A stretch of DNA of 64,000 nucleotides. Source: F1-60-MAGs149 sp037133755. Its GTDB lineage: Bacteria; Actinomycetota; Thermoleophilia; Gaiellales; F1-60-MAGs149. The notes under the pieces were generated by a model. That model had not been told where the DNA came from. It ran no database searches and saw nothing but the letters and a program-made list of their open reading frames with translations. Location of the stretch: assembly GCA_037133755.1 (NCBI GenBank), contig JBAXNN010000003.1:1-64000 (forward strand), read 5' to 3'. Below are positions 52,145 to 64,000 of the stretch, in pieces. Every line of letters starts with the position of its first letter. Positions within the stretch are counted from its first letter, which is position 1. Both the position numbers and the translations under genes were made by a program.

Positions 52145-52738
52145 CTAGAGCTGACGCATGACGTGGCGAGCACGCTGCGCAACGGTGATGGCGGACAGGA
52201 TGGCGAGCAGGATGATCCCCCACGGCAGGGCGCCGAGCGGAGCGAAGAGGAGGGCGGCGGCGATCAGGACGACGCGCTCGGCGCGGGCCATCATGCCGTG
52301 CGTTCCGTCGAGGCCCATGGACTCGGCCTTGGCGCGCAGGTAGGAGGTCATGAAGGAGCCCGTCAGCGCGACGATCACGGCGAACAGGGCGATCTCGTTG
52401 CCATCGTGGGCGAAGACAAGCGCGATCGCGCCGAACATGATCGCCTCGGACGTGCGGTCCAGCACCGAGTCGAAGATGGCGCCCTTCGGGCCGTCCTCGC
52501 CGCGGGCGCGGGCGACGGCACCGTCGAAGACGTCGAGGATCGAGCCGATCAGGAAGACCACGCCACCGGCGATGAAGTGCTCGCGATAGACGAGGACCGC
52601 GGCGATGACGTTGATGACGAAGCCGATCATCGTCACCTGGTTGGCGGTCACGGGAATGCGCGACACCTTGGACATCAGACCCGCGATCACGCGGCGCGTA
52701 CCGTCGGTGTATTCCTGCTGCAGTCGCTCGACGCCCAT
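52145..52738 (-). CDS. CDP-alcohol phosphotransferase (likely phosphatidylinositol-phosphate synthase)
   Basis: 197 residues, six membrane helices. The family active-site motif D-G-x2-A-R-x8-G-x3-D-x3-D is present in DVFDGAVARARGEDGPKGAI followed by FDSVLD. It transfers an alcohol phosphate from or to CDP-diacylglycerol. Its place 26 bases upstream of ino1 suggests inositol phosphate as the acceptor, as in actinobacterial PgsA1. That substrate is inferred. Confidence 0.88.
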   Translation of the reverse strand: MGVERLQQEYTDGTRRVIAGLMSKVSRIPVTANQVTMIGFVINVIAAVLVYREHFIAGGVVFLIGSILDVFDGAVARARGEDGPKGAIFDSVLDRTSEAIMFGAIALVFAHDGNEIALFAVIVALTGSFMTSYLRAKAESMGLDGTHGMMARAERVVLIAAALLFAPLGALPWGIILLAILSAITVAQRARHVMRQL

Positions 52739-52818
52739 CACTCGGAACGGTAGGCCCCACGAAGCTACGGCCGGTGTGCGGGACGACGAGCGGTCGGAGA
52801 TGACCGACGAGCGGTTGG

Positions 52819-53670
52819 TCAGGCCTGCTGAGGCACGGCGTCGGGTGCGCGCGACGCGTACGCGGGCGGTTTCGCGCCCCGTGCTCGGCCAAGTGCACCG
52901 AGCGTCGGCAGGGTGCCGCGGCTGACGGCGAAGGCGAACAGCAGTGCGAACAGGGCGACGAAGGCGCCAATGGTCGCGTCGAGGAACCAGTGGTTCGCCG
53001 TCGCGATGATTGAGAACACGACGAGGCTCGGATACAGCGCCCAGATCACCTTCAGCAGCACGTGCGAGAACACGAGAACGCCCGCGCACCCGATGATCAC
53101 CGCGTACGCCGTGTGCAGCGATGGCATCGCCGCATAGGGGTTGGCGAACCAGGCGATGACGCCCGACTTGTGATTGACCGAGGTCTGGTTGAGCGTGTCG
53201 ATGAAACCGAGCCCGCCCAGCATCCGCGGCGGCGCAGTCGGCAGCAGGATGTAGCCGAGCAGCGCGGCGAAGCTCGTGGCGAGCAGCGCGTTGCGGATGA
53301 AGTAGAACGCGTGGTTGCGGCGGAAGTAGATGAACAGGAGCAGCGCGTACGTGATCGTGAACTGGCAGTTGAAGTACGTCCAGTTGGCGATCTGCATGAC
53401 GATGCCGGGAGCGTTCAGCGCCCACTGCTGCACGTTCTGCTCGAGGTCGATGCCCAGCACCTGCTGCGCGCGGATCACGTCGACCGCGTTACGGAGTGCC
53501 ACGTAACGATCGGGCTGGGCGAGGGTGCGGCTCGCCTCGTAGGCGACGTAGAACGACCAGAAGATCGCGAACTGCAGCCAGAAGTCGCGCCAGCCGCGCG
53601 GCAGGTGGCGGCCGATCCAGTTGATGCCGCGGCGAATCGTGTTTACCTGATCGTTACCCACGTACGCCAT
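52819..53670 (-). CDS. PAP2-superfamily protein, Aur1/Ipt1 (inositol phosphotransferase) type
   Basis: 283 residues, about six helices. The acid-phosphatase-like motifs are LLPTAPPRM, NPYAAMPSLHTAYAV (catalytic His in PSLHTA) and TANHWFLDATIGA (His of the third motif). The PSLHTA/ATANHWFLDA pair is typical of the Aur1/Ipt1 branch that moves phosphoinositol groups between lipids. It lies first in the row PAP2, CDP-alcohol transferase, ino1, so an inositol-lipid role is likely. The C-terminal 35 residues are a proline/alanine tail. Confidence 0.85.
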   Translation of the reverse strand: MAYVGNDQVNTIRRGINWIGRHLPRGWRDFWLQFAIFWSFYVAYEASRTLAQPDRYVALRNAVDVIRAQQVLGIDLEQNVQQWALNAPGIVMQIANWTYFNCQFTITYALLLFIYFRRNHAFYFIRNALLATSFAALLGYILLPTAPPRMLGGLGFIDTLNQTSVNHKSGVIAWFANPYAAMPSLHTAYAVIIGCAGVLVFSHVLLKVIWALYPSLVVFSIIATANHWFLDATIGAFVALFALLFAFAVSRGTLPTLGALGRARGAKPPAYASRAPDAVPQQA

Positions 53671-53709
53671 GGTACTGCGAAGCCGGCCATCGCGCTGTAC
53701 AGCTGCACC

Positions 53710-53732
53710 GCGCCGGCGCGCCGGCGCGCCGG
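53710..53732. repeat. Three tandem GCGCCGGC units
   Basis: Two and seven-eighths copies of the 8-base unit GCGCCGGC lie between moaA's stop and the PAP2 start. The unit is nearly self-complementary, so it could form alternative hairpins and end moaA transcripts. Confidence 0.55.
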
Positions 53733-53733
53733 A

Positions 53734-54732
53734 CTAGCCGCCGATTTGGCTCATCGACTTCGCGCTGTGCACGAAGCCGGGCTCACCGATCTGGTGCTTC
53801 ATCCGCTTGTTCAGCACCGCGCTGCGGATGATCTCCTCGAGCTCGAGATCGGTGGCGCCGGAACGCAGCGGCGTGCGGAGATCGGTCTCCTCGTTGGCGA
53901 AGAGGCAGGTGCGGAGGGCGCCCTCAGCGGTAATGCGGATGCGATCGCATGACGAGCAGAACGGCTCGGAGACCGGGTTGATGAAGCCCATCTCGCCGGC
54001 GCCATCGGCAAACGCCCAGCGCTCGGCGGTCGAAGATGCGGGGGCCGGGATGCGGACGAGGGGGTAGACGGTCTCGATCATCGCGCGGATCTCGTCGCCG
54101 GTCAGCACGTCGGCCTTCGTCCACGTGCGATCGGCGTCGAGCGGCATGAACTCGATGAAGCGCACGACGTACGGCTTGCGGCGGGCCAGCTCGGCGAAGG
54201 CGATGACCTCCTGCTCTGTGAACTCGCGCATCGCGACGGCATTGACCTTGATCGGCCGCAGCTCCGGATAGCGCTCGGCCTCTTCGAGGCCTTCGAGCAC
54301 GCGGTCGAGCATGTCGCGACGCGTGATCTCGGCAAAGCGCGAGTGGTCGAGGCTGTCGAGCGAGACGTTGATGCGGCGCAGGCCGGCATCGACGAGCGGG
54401 CCGGCGAGCGTCCGCAGCGCAATGCCGTTGGTGGTCAGGGCCAGATCCGTCAGGCCAGGCACCTTGACGAGACGCTCGACGAGATCGGGGACATCGCGGC
54501 GCACCAGCGGCTCGCCGCCCGTCAGGCGCACGTGGAAGACACCCATCGCGGCGAGGATCGTGGCGAGGCGCTCGATCTCCTCGAACGTCAGGACCTCGGT
54601 GCGCTGCAGCCACTGGAGTCCTTCGGCCGGCATGCAGTACTTGCAGCGGAAGTTGCAGCGGTCCGTGACGGAAACGCGCACGCTCTCAATTCGGCGATCG
54701 AACGAGTCGACGAGCGGGGGACGCGGGGTCAT
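53734..54732 (-). CDS. moaA: GTP 3',8-cyclase MoaA
   Basis: 332 residues. This radical SAM enzyme starts molybdopterin synthesis from GTP. The N-terminal cluster is SVTDRCNFRCKYCMP (CxxxCxxC), GGEP follows, and the second cluster is CSSCDRIRITAEGALRTC. The C-terminal Gly-Gly (SQIGG) needed for activity is intact. TACACT (minus strand, 54739-54744) ends 6 bases before the ATG. No other moa genes are nearby. Confidence 0.96.
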   Translation of the reverse strand: MTPRPPLVDSFDRRIESVRVSVTDRCNFRCKYCMPAEGLQWLQRTEVLTFEEIERLATILAAMGVFHVRLTGGEPLVRRDVPDLVERLVKVPGLTDLALTTNGIALRTLAGPLVDAGLRRINVSLDSLDHSRFAEITRRDMLDRVLEGLEEAERYPELRPIKVNAVAMREFTEQEVIAFAELARRKPYVVRFIEFMPLDADRTWTKADVLTGDEIRAMIETVYPLVRIPAPASSTAERWAFADGAGEMGFINPVSEPFCSSCDRIRITAEGALRTCLFANEETDLRTPLRSGATDLELEEIIRSAVLNKRMKHQIGEPGFVHSAKSMSQIGG

Positions 54733-54757
54733 AGCGGCAGTGTAGGGGGAGTGCGGA

Positions 54758-55315
54758 TCAGCCGCCCGACAGCGGGATCCGCTCGACGTATCGCAGATCG
54801 CGGGCTGGGTGGCCGTCCACGGGGAAGCCCGCGATCCAGATTGCGTCGATGGTTTCGCTGATGCAGGCGCGCTCGGCGGTTGCGCGCATTGTCTCGCGCA
54901 CCTCGGCATACGCGACGGGGTCCTCGCCGTACGCAAGCGTGAGGTGCGGCACGAAGGCGTGGCGATGGCAGTCCTCGTCGCAGTCGCACAGGGTCTCGCG
55001 TAGCGCACCCAGCGTCTCGTGCCCCGCGGTGACGCCCAGCCAGGCCACAGGACGGGTGTCGGAGGGGAACTCGTCAAAGCCGGCGCACTGCAGCACAAAC
55101 GGCGACATTCGGGCGATGCTCGCCCGGATGCGGTCTGCCAGCTGCGGCGCTCCCTCGGTGCCGCGCAGAGGCGCGTAGAACAGCGTGATGTGACCGGTCG
55201 CCGGATACTGGGGGCGGACGCGATCGCCATCGACGTGGACGGCGAGTTCGGTGAGGAGATCGTGGGCCGCGTCAACGCGCACGACGGCGCCCCAGTACCA
55301 GTGCGCCTCGGGCAC
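54758..55315 (-). CDS. 2H phosphoesterase (2'-5' RNA ligase-like)
   Basis: 185 residues with the two HxTx motifs of the 2H superfamily: GHITLFY at about residue 40 and PHLTLAY at about 128. Such enzymes hydrolyse or form 2',5'- or 2',3'-cyclic phosphodiesters in RNA. GTG 55315 is chosen because it lies 2 bases after the stop of the upstream membrane protein; an ATG at 55363 would overlap that gene. Confidence 0.82.
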   Translation of the reverse strand: MPEAHWYWGAVVRVDAAHDLLTELAVHVDGDRVRPQYPATGHITLFYAPLRGTEGAPQLADRIRASIARMSPFVLQCAGFDEFPSDTRPVAWLGVTAGHETLGALRETLCDCDEDCHRHAFVPHLTLAYGEDPVAYAEVRETMRATAERACISETIDAIWIAGFPVDGHPARDLRYVERIPLSGG

Positions 55316-55317
55316 CG

Positions 55318-57111
55318 TTAGTGGCGTGTCTCGCCGTCGGGGCCGTCGGCGAACGGATCCCACTCCAGCGTGGAGTCGGGCTTCGTCGTTGGTCGAAGGC
55401 CGTCGAGCGTGTCCTCGTCGTCACTCAGGTCGGGGCGAACCGGCGGCTCGGGGAAGAGCTCGTCGGAGACCTCGGGCTCATCCAGCGGCTCCTCGACCAG
55501 GCCACTCGGTGCCGGCAGATCGAGCTCCTCGAAGCCGGAGTCCGTGCCGTCGGCAAGCGAGGGCGGCATCGCGGGCGGGTACTCGGGCTCGGGGACGACG
55601 GGCATAGCGGGCGGCGCCTCGTAGGAGGGCTCCTCCCACGACGGCTCGTCGTCGCTCGCAGCCGTCGGCGCGGGGTCGTGCGGCGCAACGGGCTGTGCGG
55701 GCGGTGCTTCGACCGGCGGCATGAAGGGATGATCGGCGCCCTCGAAGGCGGCATCGGTTTCGGGGTCCCACGCGCGGGTCGGGTCCTCGTTGCGCGTGGC
55801 CTCTTCGCCGGGCATCGCCAGCTCGCCATCACGGGTCTCGGCGGGTGCTGCGGCACCCGTGGCATCGACACCATCTGCGGGGTAGGCGACGAGTGGCTCA
55901 TCGCCGACCGGCTCTTCGACGTGCTCCCCGTCTTCGGGTCCGTCGATGCCCCAGATCTGCTGGCCGCCGTACTCGAGGCCGGGCAGGTCGTCGGCGTTCC
56001 AGCCATACGCGCCGTACCAGGACGGCGCGGTCGGCCACGGCACCATGCGGGCGCCGACGTGTACGAGGGAGACCGCCGGGGCATCGCCGCGCTCCAGCGC
56101 AAGGCGGTTCTCGGGGCTCACGTACACCGTGGCAATCGTGCCATCGGGCTTGCGCAACTCGATCGGCTCGGTGCCGAGGCCGTATTCGTGCGAGAAGAAG
56201 CAGAGGCCGGGGAAGCCGCGCATGATCGGCGACGGCGGGGCGTGGTCGGACACGCGGTACTCGACCCAGAGGATCTCCCACTCGACGGCGTCCAGCTCGC
56301 CGGCAACGGTGCGCAGCTCGCGCGGCGAGGTCAGGGCGGGGAGGGTGCGACGGAGTGCCAGCAGGCGCGCACCGGCGGTCTGCAGGTGGTCCATCGCTGC
56401 CGGATCTTCCGTGCCCCCGGACGTCTCGCCGGTCAAGGCGGCGTGGCGCGCGGCCAGACTCTCGAGGCGATCAAGGTGAAACTCGCGCGCGGTCCAGATC
56501 GATCCGCCACGGCGTCGCTTGCGCTGCTCGTTGGAGCGCGCGCGGATGCGCAGCACGACGAGCACGATGCCCACCGCGAGGATGATCAGCAGCAGCCACT
56601 GCCAGAACGGCGTACCACCACCGCCACTGCCACTGCCCCCATCCGAGGGGTTGATGTTCGGCTTGCTGACGGCCTGGGCGTAGCTCGTGAGTGCGCCCGT
56701 GGGATCGGTGGCGGCGACCTTGCCGGTGTCGCTGACGGCCTTGTTGATGCGCTCCTGCGGATAGGACAGTGACGCACCGCCGAGCTTGCCGCCCTGCACG
56801 ACGCCGACGGTGGCTTTCGGCGCCGTGGGCTGCAGCGCCAGCGTCAGCAGGCGCGCCGAGCTCTTGGCGTTCGTGGCGCCGGCCAGCGGCTTCTTGAGCA
56901 CCACGAGATAGAACGACGGGTTGGCGGCGGCCACGGCGCGGAGCGCGGCGATGTCGGGCTTCGGCGAGGAGCCGGGCTGCACGAAGGCGTGATTGGTCTT
57001 CAGCTGGTTGGCGACCTGCGCGGCGCTGAGGCGGCCTGCGGCCTGCGCTGAGCCGCCGAGCGCCACGAGGGCGAGCAGGGTGACGGCCAGAAGCAGGGAA
57101 ACGCGGCGCAT
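55318..57111 (-). CDS. Secreted/membrane protein with acidic proline-rich tail
   Basis: 597 residues. A signal peptide (1-24, ...GGSAQAAG) is followed by an extracytoplasmic domain that resembles TPM-type domains (SFYLVVLKKPL), a Gly/Ser linker, one membrane helix (about 170-190, WLLLIILAVGIVLVVLRI), a cytoplasmic alpha/beta domain (about 205-380), and a long acidic Pro/Glu-rich tail to the end. TAGCAT (minus strand, 57118-57123) ends 6 bases before the ATG. It is divergent from dnaK. The function is unknown. Confidence 0.7.
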   Translation of the reverse strand: MRRVSLLLAVTLLALVALGGSAQAAGRLSAAQVANQLKTNHAFVQPGSSPKPDIAALRAVAAANPSFYLVVLKKPLAGATNAKSSARLLTLALQPTAPKATVGVVQGGKLGGASLSYPQERINKAVSDTGKVAATDPTGALTSYAQAVSKPNINPSDGGSGSGGGGTPFWQWLLLIILAVGIVLVVLRIRARSNEQRKRRRGGSIWTAREFHLDRLESLAARHAALTGETSGGTEDPAAMDHLQTAGARLLALRRTLPALTSPRELRTVAGELDAVEWEILWVEYRVSDHAPPSPIMRGFPGLCFFSHEYGLGTEPIELRKPDGTIATVYVSPENRLALERGDAPAVSLVHVGARMVPWPTAPSWYGAYGWNADDLPGLEYGGQQIWGIDGPEDGEHVEEPVGDEPLVAYPADGVDATGAAAPAETRDGELAMPGEEATRNEDPTRAWDPETDAAFEGADHPFMPPVEAPPAQPVAPHDPAPTAASDDEPSWEEPSYEAPPAMPVVPEPEYPPAMPPSLADGTDSGFEELDLPAPSGLVEEPLDEPEVSDELFPEPPVRPDLSDDEDTLDGLRPTTKPDSTLEWDPFADGPDGETRH

Positions 57112-57188
57112 GCCGTGATGCTACTCCCTCTGGCGGCGCCTGTGGTTGTCGGCCCCCGAGGCGGATGTGAATCCTTACAAAAAGAAAA

Positions 57189-57218
57189 CTTGATACTGAG
57201 GCACTGAGATTGTAAGAT
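57189..57218 (+). promoter_or_regulatory. dnaK promoter overlapped by a degenerate HAIR operator
   Basis: TTGATA (57190-57195), exactly 17 bases, TAAGAT (57213-57218): a near-consensus promoter. CTTGATA-N7-ACTGAGA (57189-57209) has the spacing of the HspR operator CTTGAGT-N7-ACTCAAG, with 9 of 14 positions matching, and covers the -35. HspR repression of dnaK is established in actinobacteria; the binding site here is inferred. Confidence 0.7.
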
Positions 57219-57296
57219 GCCAGTACGCGCCGCACCTGTCGGCGCCTGCAGTTCCCGTTTCATCCCCTTTTCCCACTCAACGGAGGCATATCCCAC

Positions 57297-59203
<1,907 letters not shown>

Positions 59204-59207
<4 letters not shown>

Positions 59208-59755
59208 GCGAGCACGACCACGAAGAGCAGGCCCTCCCCGCCGACGGCGGGGAGGAGCCGACCTCTCTCGACGGCGAGGACGTCGCAGTCGTGGAGGAGG
59301 AGCTCGATCCGATTGCCCGCGCCGAGCGCGAGCGTGACGAGCACCTCGACCAGCTGCGTCGGCTCGCCGCCGAGTTCGACAACTACAAGAAGCGCATGGC
59401 GCGCGAGCACGAGGAGCTGCGCCTGCGCGCAGCCGAGCGCCTGCTGAGCGATCTGCTGCCCGTCTTCGACGACCTCGAGCGGGCCCTGAGCGCGTTCGAG
59501 ACCGCGGAGAAGGAGGCGATCGCCGACGGCGTCGCGCTCGTTCATCGCGCGCTCTGGACGCTGCTTGAGCGTGAGGGGGTCGCCGAGCTCGATCCGAAGG
59601 GCGATCTGTTCGACCCGCACCGCCACGAGGCGCTGCTGTCCCAGCCGGCCGACGCGCCGGAGGGCACCATCCTCGAGGTCATCCAGAAGGGCTTCCTGCT
59701 GGGCGATCGCGTCCTGCGTCCGGCCCGCGTGGTCGTTGCCGGAGGCGCATCCTGA
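59204..59755 (+). CDS. grpE: Nucleotide exchange factor GrpE
   Basis: 183 residues. It releases ADP from DnaK. The acidic disordered N-terminus is followed by the long dimer helix (AERERDEHLDQLRRLAAEFD, NYKKRMAREHEELRLRAAER) and the C-terminal beta domain (GVAELDPKGDLFDPHRHEAL). The GTG start overlaps the dnaK stop (GTGA). Confidence 0.95.
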
Positions 59756-60249
59756 GCGAGACCCCCGTCACCTTCGAGGCCGCCCCGCTGGGCGGTTCCG
59801 AGACGTTCGTCACGGTCGTCTTCTGGGGCGTCGTCGCCTTGGCCTGGATCGGCAGCGGCGTGGGCGCCTCGCGCGGCAATGGGCTGCAGGCCGTCGTGAT
59901 GCTCGTCGTCGCGGTGGTGCTCGGTGGCCTCGCGCTGTGGTTGCGCTACACGCAGCCCATGCGCTACCGCGTCGAGCGCGACGGACTCGTGATTGAGCGT
60001 CGCGTGGGCACGAAGCGCATGCCCGGCCGCATCGAGCGCTACGCCGGCAAGGCCACGCTCGGCCTGCGTCTCGGCTCCGGTGGCGTCTATGGCTACCGCG
60101 GCCGCTTCCGCATCTCGTCCGGTGGGTGGGCGCGCGCCTTCGTGACCGACGTCAAGCGCACCTCGCTGATCACCGTCGGCGGCCAGAGCGTGGTCGTCTC
60201 CCCGATCGATCCGGCCGCCCTCGTACAGGAGGTGGTGACGCATGCGTGA
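59752..60249 (+). CDS. Membrane protein with bacterial PH-like domain, CTG start
   Basis: 165 residues. The reading frame and membrane helix (TFVTVVFWGVVALAWIGSGV) extend well upstream of the first ATG/GTG/TTG. The only fitting start is CTG at 59752, which overlaps the grpE stop (CTGA) and has GGAGG at 59741-59745. A second helix (VVMLVVAVVLGGLALWL) precedes a bacterial PH-like domain (MRYRVERDGLVIERRVGTKR). The insertion of this gene between grpE and dnaJ is unusual; a role in membrane-linked stress is inferred. Confidence 0.72.
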   Translation: MSETPVTFEAAPLGGSETFVTVVFWGVVALAWIGSGVGASRGNGLQAVVMLVVAVVLGGLALWLRYTQPMRYRVERDGLVIERRVGTKRMPGRIERYAGKATLGLRLGSGGVYGYRGRFRISSGGWARAFVTDVKRTSLITVGGQSVVVSPIDPAALVQEVVTHA

Positions 60250-61342
60250 CCTCTACGAGGTGCTCGGCGTCAGCCGCACCGCCAGCGACGATGAGATCAA
60301 GAAGGCGTACCGCAAGCTCGCCCGCAAGCACCACCCCGACGCGAACCCGGACGACCCCAAGGCCGAAGAGCGCTTCAAGGAGCTCTCGGCGGCACACGAC
60401 ACACTCTCCGACCCCGATAAGCGCAAGGCGTACGACCAGTTCGGCGCGTCGGGCGGCATGGGTGCGCAGGGTGGGTTCGACCCGAGCGCATTCAGCGACT
60501 TCGCCCAGGAGCGCGGCTTCGACATCTCCGACCTTTTCGGCGACATCTTCGGACGCCGCCGTGGTGGTGGAGGAGGCCGCGGTCGCCCGCAGCCGCGCCG
60601 CGGCGTGGATCTCGAGACCCGCGTGACGCTCTCGTTCGACGATGCACTGCGCGGCGCTCGCGTCACCGTGCCCGTCGACAAGGACGTCAACTGCGCCGAC
60701 TGCGCCGGCACCGGCGCGGCACCCGGCACCTCGCGCTCGACCTGCCCCGACTGCGGTGGCAGTGGCGAGCGCCAGGTCAACCAGGGCTTCTTCGCCATTG
60801 CGGAGCCATGCTTCCGCTGCGGCGGGCAGGGCACGGTCGTCGAGACGCCATGCGGCACTTGTCGCGGCACCGGCAAGACGCGTCGTACCAAGCGCTACAC
60901 CGTCAAGATCCCCGCCGGCATCAGCGATGGCGCCCGCATCCGCGTCCGTGGCAAAGGCCTCGATGGCGAACACGGCGGATCGCCCGGCGACCTCTGGGTC
61001 GTCGTGCAGGTGCTGCCGTCCGAGCGCTTCGTGCGCCGAGGCAAGGACGTCATCGTCGATGTGCCCGTCACGTTCCCCGAGGCCGCATTGGGTGCCGAGA
61101 TCGACGTGCCCACGCCGCTCGGCGAGAAGGTGCGCGTCAAGGTCCCAGCCGGCTCGACCGACGGCAAGATGCTGCGCGTGCGCGGCATGGGCTCGCCGTC
61201 GGAGAAGGGCGACGCCGGCTCGCTGCTCGTCCGCCTCAAGCTGATCGTCCCCGACACGCTGTCCACGCAGCAGACCGAGGCACTCGAGAAGTTCGCCGCG
61301 CTCGATGGCGGCAACGATCCGCGGGCGGAGCTCTTCACGTGA
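60242..61342 (+). CDS. dnaJ: Chaperone DnaJ (Hsp40)
   Basis: 366 residues. The J-domain (RDLYEVLGVSRTASDDEIKK, HPD in KHHPDANPDD) is followed by a Gly/Phe region and four zinc-finger repeats: CADCAGTGA, CPDCGGSGE, CFRCGGQGT, CGTCRGTGK. The two C-terminal beta domains are complete. It stimulates DnaK's ATPase. It overlaps the preceding gene by 8 bases. Confidence 0.96.
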   Translation: MRDLYEVLGVSRTASDDEIKKAYRKLARKHHPDANPDDPKAEERFKELSAAHDTLSDPDKRKAYDQFGASGGMGAQGGFDPSAFSDFAQERGFDISDLFGDIFGRRRGGGGGRGRPQPRRGVDLETRVTLSFDDALRGARVTVPVDKDVNCADCAGTGAAPGTSRSTCPDCGGSGERQVNQGFFAIAEPCFRCGGQGTVVETPCGTCRGTGKTRRTKRYTVKIPAGISDGARIRVRGKGLDGEHGGSPGDLWVVVQVLPSERFVRRGKDVIVDVPVTFPEAALGAEIDVPTPLGEKVRVKVPAGSTDGKMLRVRGMGSPSEKGDAGSLLVRLKLIVPDTLSTQQTEALEKFAALDGGNDPRAELFT

Positions 61343-61746
61343 ACGAAGACACCCCCAAGTACATGATCGGTGTCGCCGCCGAGCTCGTCGGGATGCATCC
61401 GCAGACGCTGCGGCTGTACGAAACCCGCGGGCTCGTGCGGCCCCGCCGCACCTCGGGGGGCACGCGTCTCTACTCCGACGCCGAGCTGGCGCGCCTGCGC
61501 CGCATCACCGAGCTCGCGTCGGGTCTCGGCCTCTCGTTGCAGGGCGTCGAGCACGTGCTGCGCCTCGAGGATCGTGTCACCCAGCTCGAGCGCCAGATCG
61601 AAGATCTCGGCGCGGCCCTCGACGAGGCTGCGCGCATGATGCAGGCCGAGGTCGAGAGCGTCCACCGCTCGTACAAGCACGAGATCGTGCCGTACCAGGC
61701 GCCGCCCGGCGCGGAGATCGTCGTCCGCCGCCGCCGGCTCCACTAG
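61339..61746 (+). CDS. hspR: Heat-shock repressor HspR (MerR family)
   Basis: 135 residues. MerR-type HTH: YMIGVAAELVGMHPQTLRLY and ETRGLVRPRRTSGGTRLYSD, then a dimerisation helix (VTQLERQIEDLGAALDEAAR). HspR represses the dnaK operon and clpB via HAIR sites, with DnaK as co-repressor. The GTG start overlaps the dnaJ stop (GTGA). clpB follows after 43 bases with no promoter seen, so it is probably the last gene of the operon. Confidence 0.94.
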   Translation: MNEDTPKYMIGVAAELVGMHPQTLRLYETRGLVRPRRTSGGTRLYSDAELARLRRITELASGLGLSLQGVEHVLRLEDRVTQLERQIEDLGAALDEAARMMQAEVESVHRSYKHEIVPYQAPPGAEIVVRRRRLH

Positions 61747-61789
61747 CCGTTTTTCGCATCCCCATCACTCCCATCAGAAGAGAATCACC

Positions 61790-64000
<2,211 letters not shown>

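Noticed and set aside
50790..52970. Single large protein joining Ino1 with upstream sequence
   Set aside because: The upstream part of that frame is Arg/Pro-rich noise overlapping the CDP-alcohol transferase; GGAGG before GTG 52118 marks the real start.
53710..53732. Site-specific attachment or origin-like repeat
   Set aside because: Only three short GCGCCGGC units without AT-rich DNA, integrase or replication genes nearby.

Overview
The window is high-GC bacterial DNA with the habits of an actinobacterium. It has GTG, TTG and even CTG starts, many 4-base stop/start overlaps (ATGA, GTGA, CTGA), a dnaK-grpE-dnaJ-hspR-clpB heat-shock cluster, a fused PafBC regulator, a Flp pilin, and an inositol-lipid gene set (ino1, a CDP-alcohol phosphotransferase, an Aur1/Ipt1-type PAP2 protein). 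Together with a histidine-free (CxxxY) CcmE this would fit a deep lineage such as Thermoleophilia (Solirubrobacterales-like). That placement is inference from gene content only; there is no rRNA here. The DNA is a chromosomal segment. I see no phage, insertion sequence, CRISPR array or replication origin.

Layout. 1-5.6 kb: the end of a bifunctional glycosyltransferase, two small toxin-antitoxin modules on either side of tRNA-Pro(GGG), a mini-zincin and two unknowns. 5.7-7.8 kb: a secreted beta-propeller protein. 7.9-14.4 kb: ftsK, a divergent FtsH-like membrane AAA protease and coupled small genes. 14.5-17.8 kb: uppP, a CapA-like protein and a homocysteine methyltransferase-like enzyme. 17.9-21.4 kb: a small secreted protein, tRNA-Arg(TCG), a GroES-like protein, an inositol monophosphatase and a DEAD-box helicase. 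21.5-25 kb: a P-type ATPase translationally coupled to a beta-lactamase-like protein. 25-29.1 kb: ccmE-ccmF-ccmI-like, an enoyl-CoA hydratase and a SufT/MIP18-like protein. 29.3-34.9 kb: an extended cysteine-free S18, rnhA, queG, pafBC and dinB. 35-40.6 kb: zinc-ribbon/SPOR-like genes, a 3-hydroxyacyl-CoA dehydrogenase and a two-component system. 40.6-45.4 kb: a giant secreted pentapeptide-repeat protein, a Flp pilin and two TadE-like proteins. 45.4-50.7 kb: an RNA methyltransferase, a uracil-DNA glycosylase-like protein, a PHP phosphoesterase and a secreted phospholipase-like/aegerolysin-like fusion. 50.8-57.1 kb: the inositol-lipid genes, moaA, a 2H phosphoesterase and a membrane protein. 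57.2-64 kb: the heat-shock operon, running off the window inside clpB.

Two genome-wide signatures stand out. First, intergenic regions carry a family of 30-bp near-perfect palindromes with a GGNNCC|GGNNCC centre. They occur singly or in arrays with an exact 37-bp period, and the two arms co-vary, so the symmetry itself appears to be selected. Second, at least 17 genes have a TANNNT-like hexamer ending 5-8 bases before the start codon, mostly with no ribosome-binding site, which points to widespread leaderless transcription. Genes inside operons instead use strong GGAGG sites or stop/start overlaps.

The gene neighbourhoods are coherent. HspR probably represses the dnaK promoter through a degenerate HAIR element. 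PafBC, divergent from dinB, suggests LexA-independent DNA-damage control. Ino1, the CDP-alcohol phosphotransferase and the Aur1-like protein form a probable inositol-phospholipid pathway. The ccm genes are only part of a cytochrome c maturation system, and the rest must lie elsewhere.
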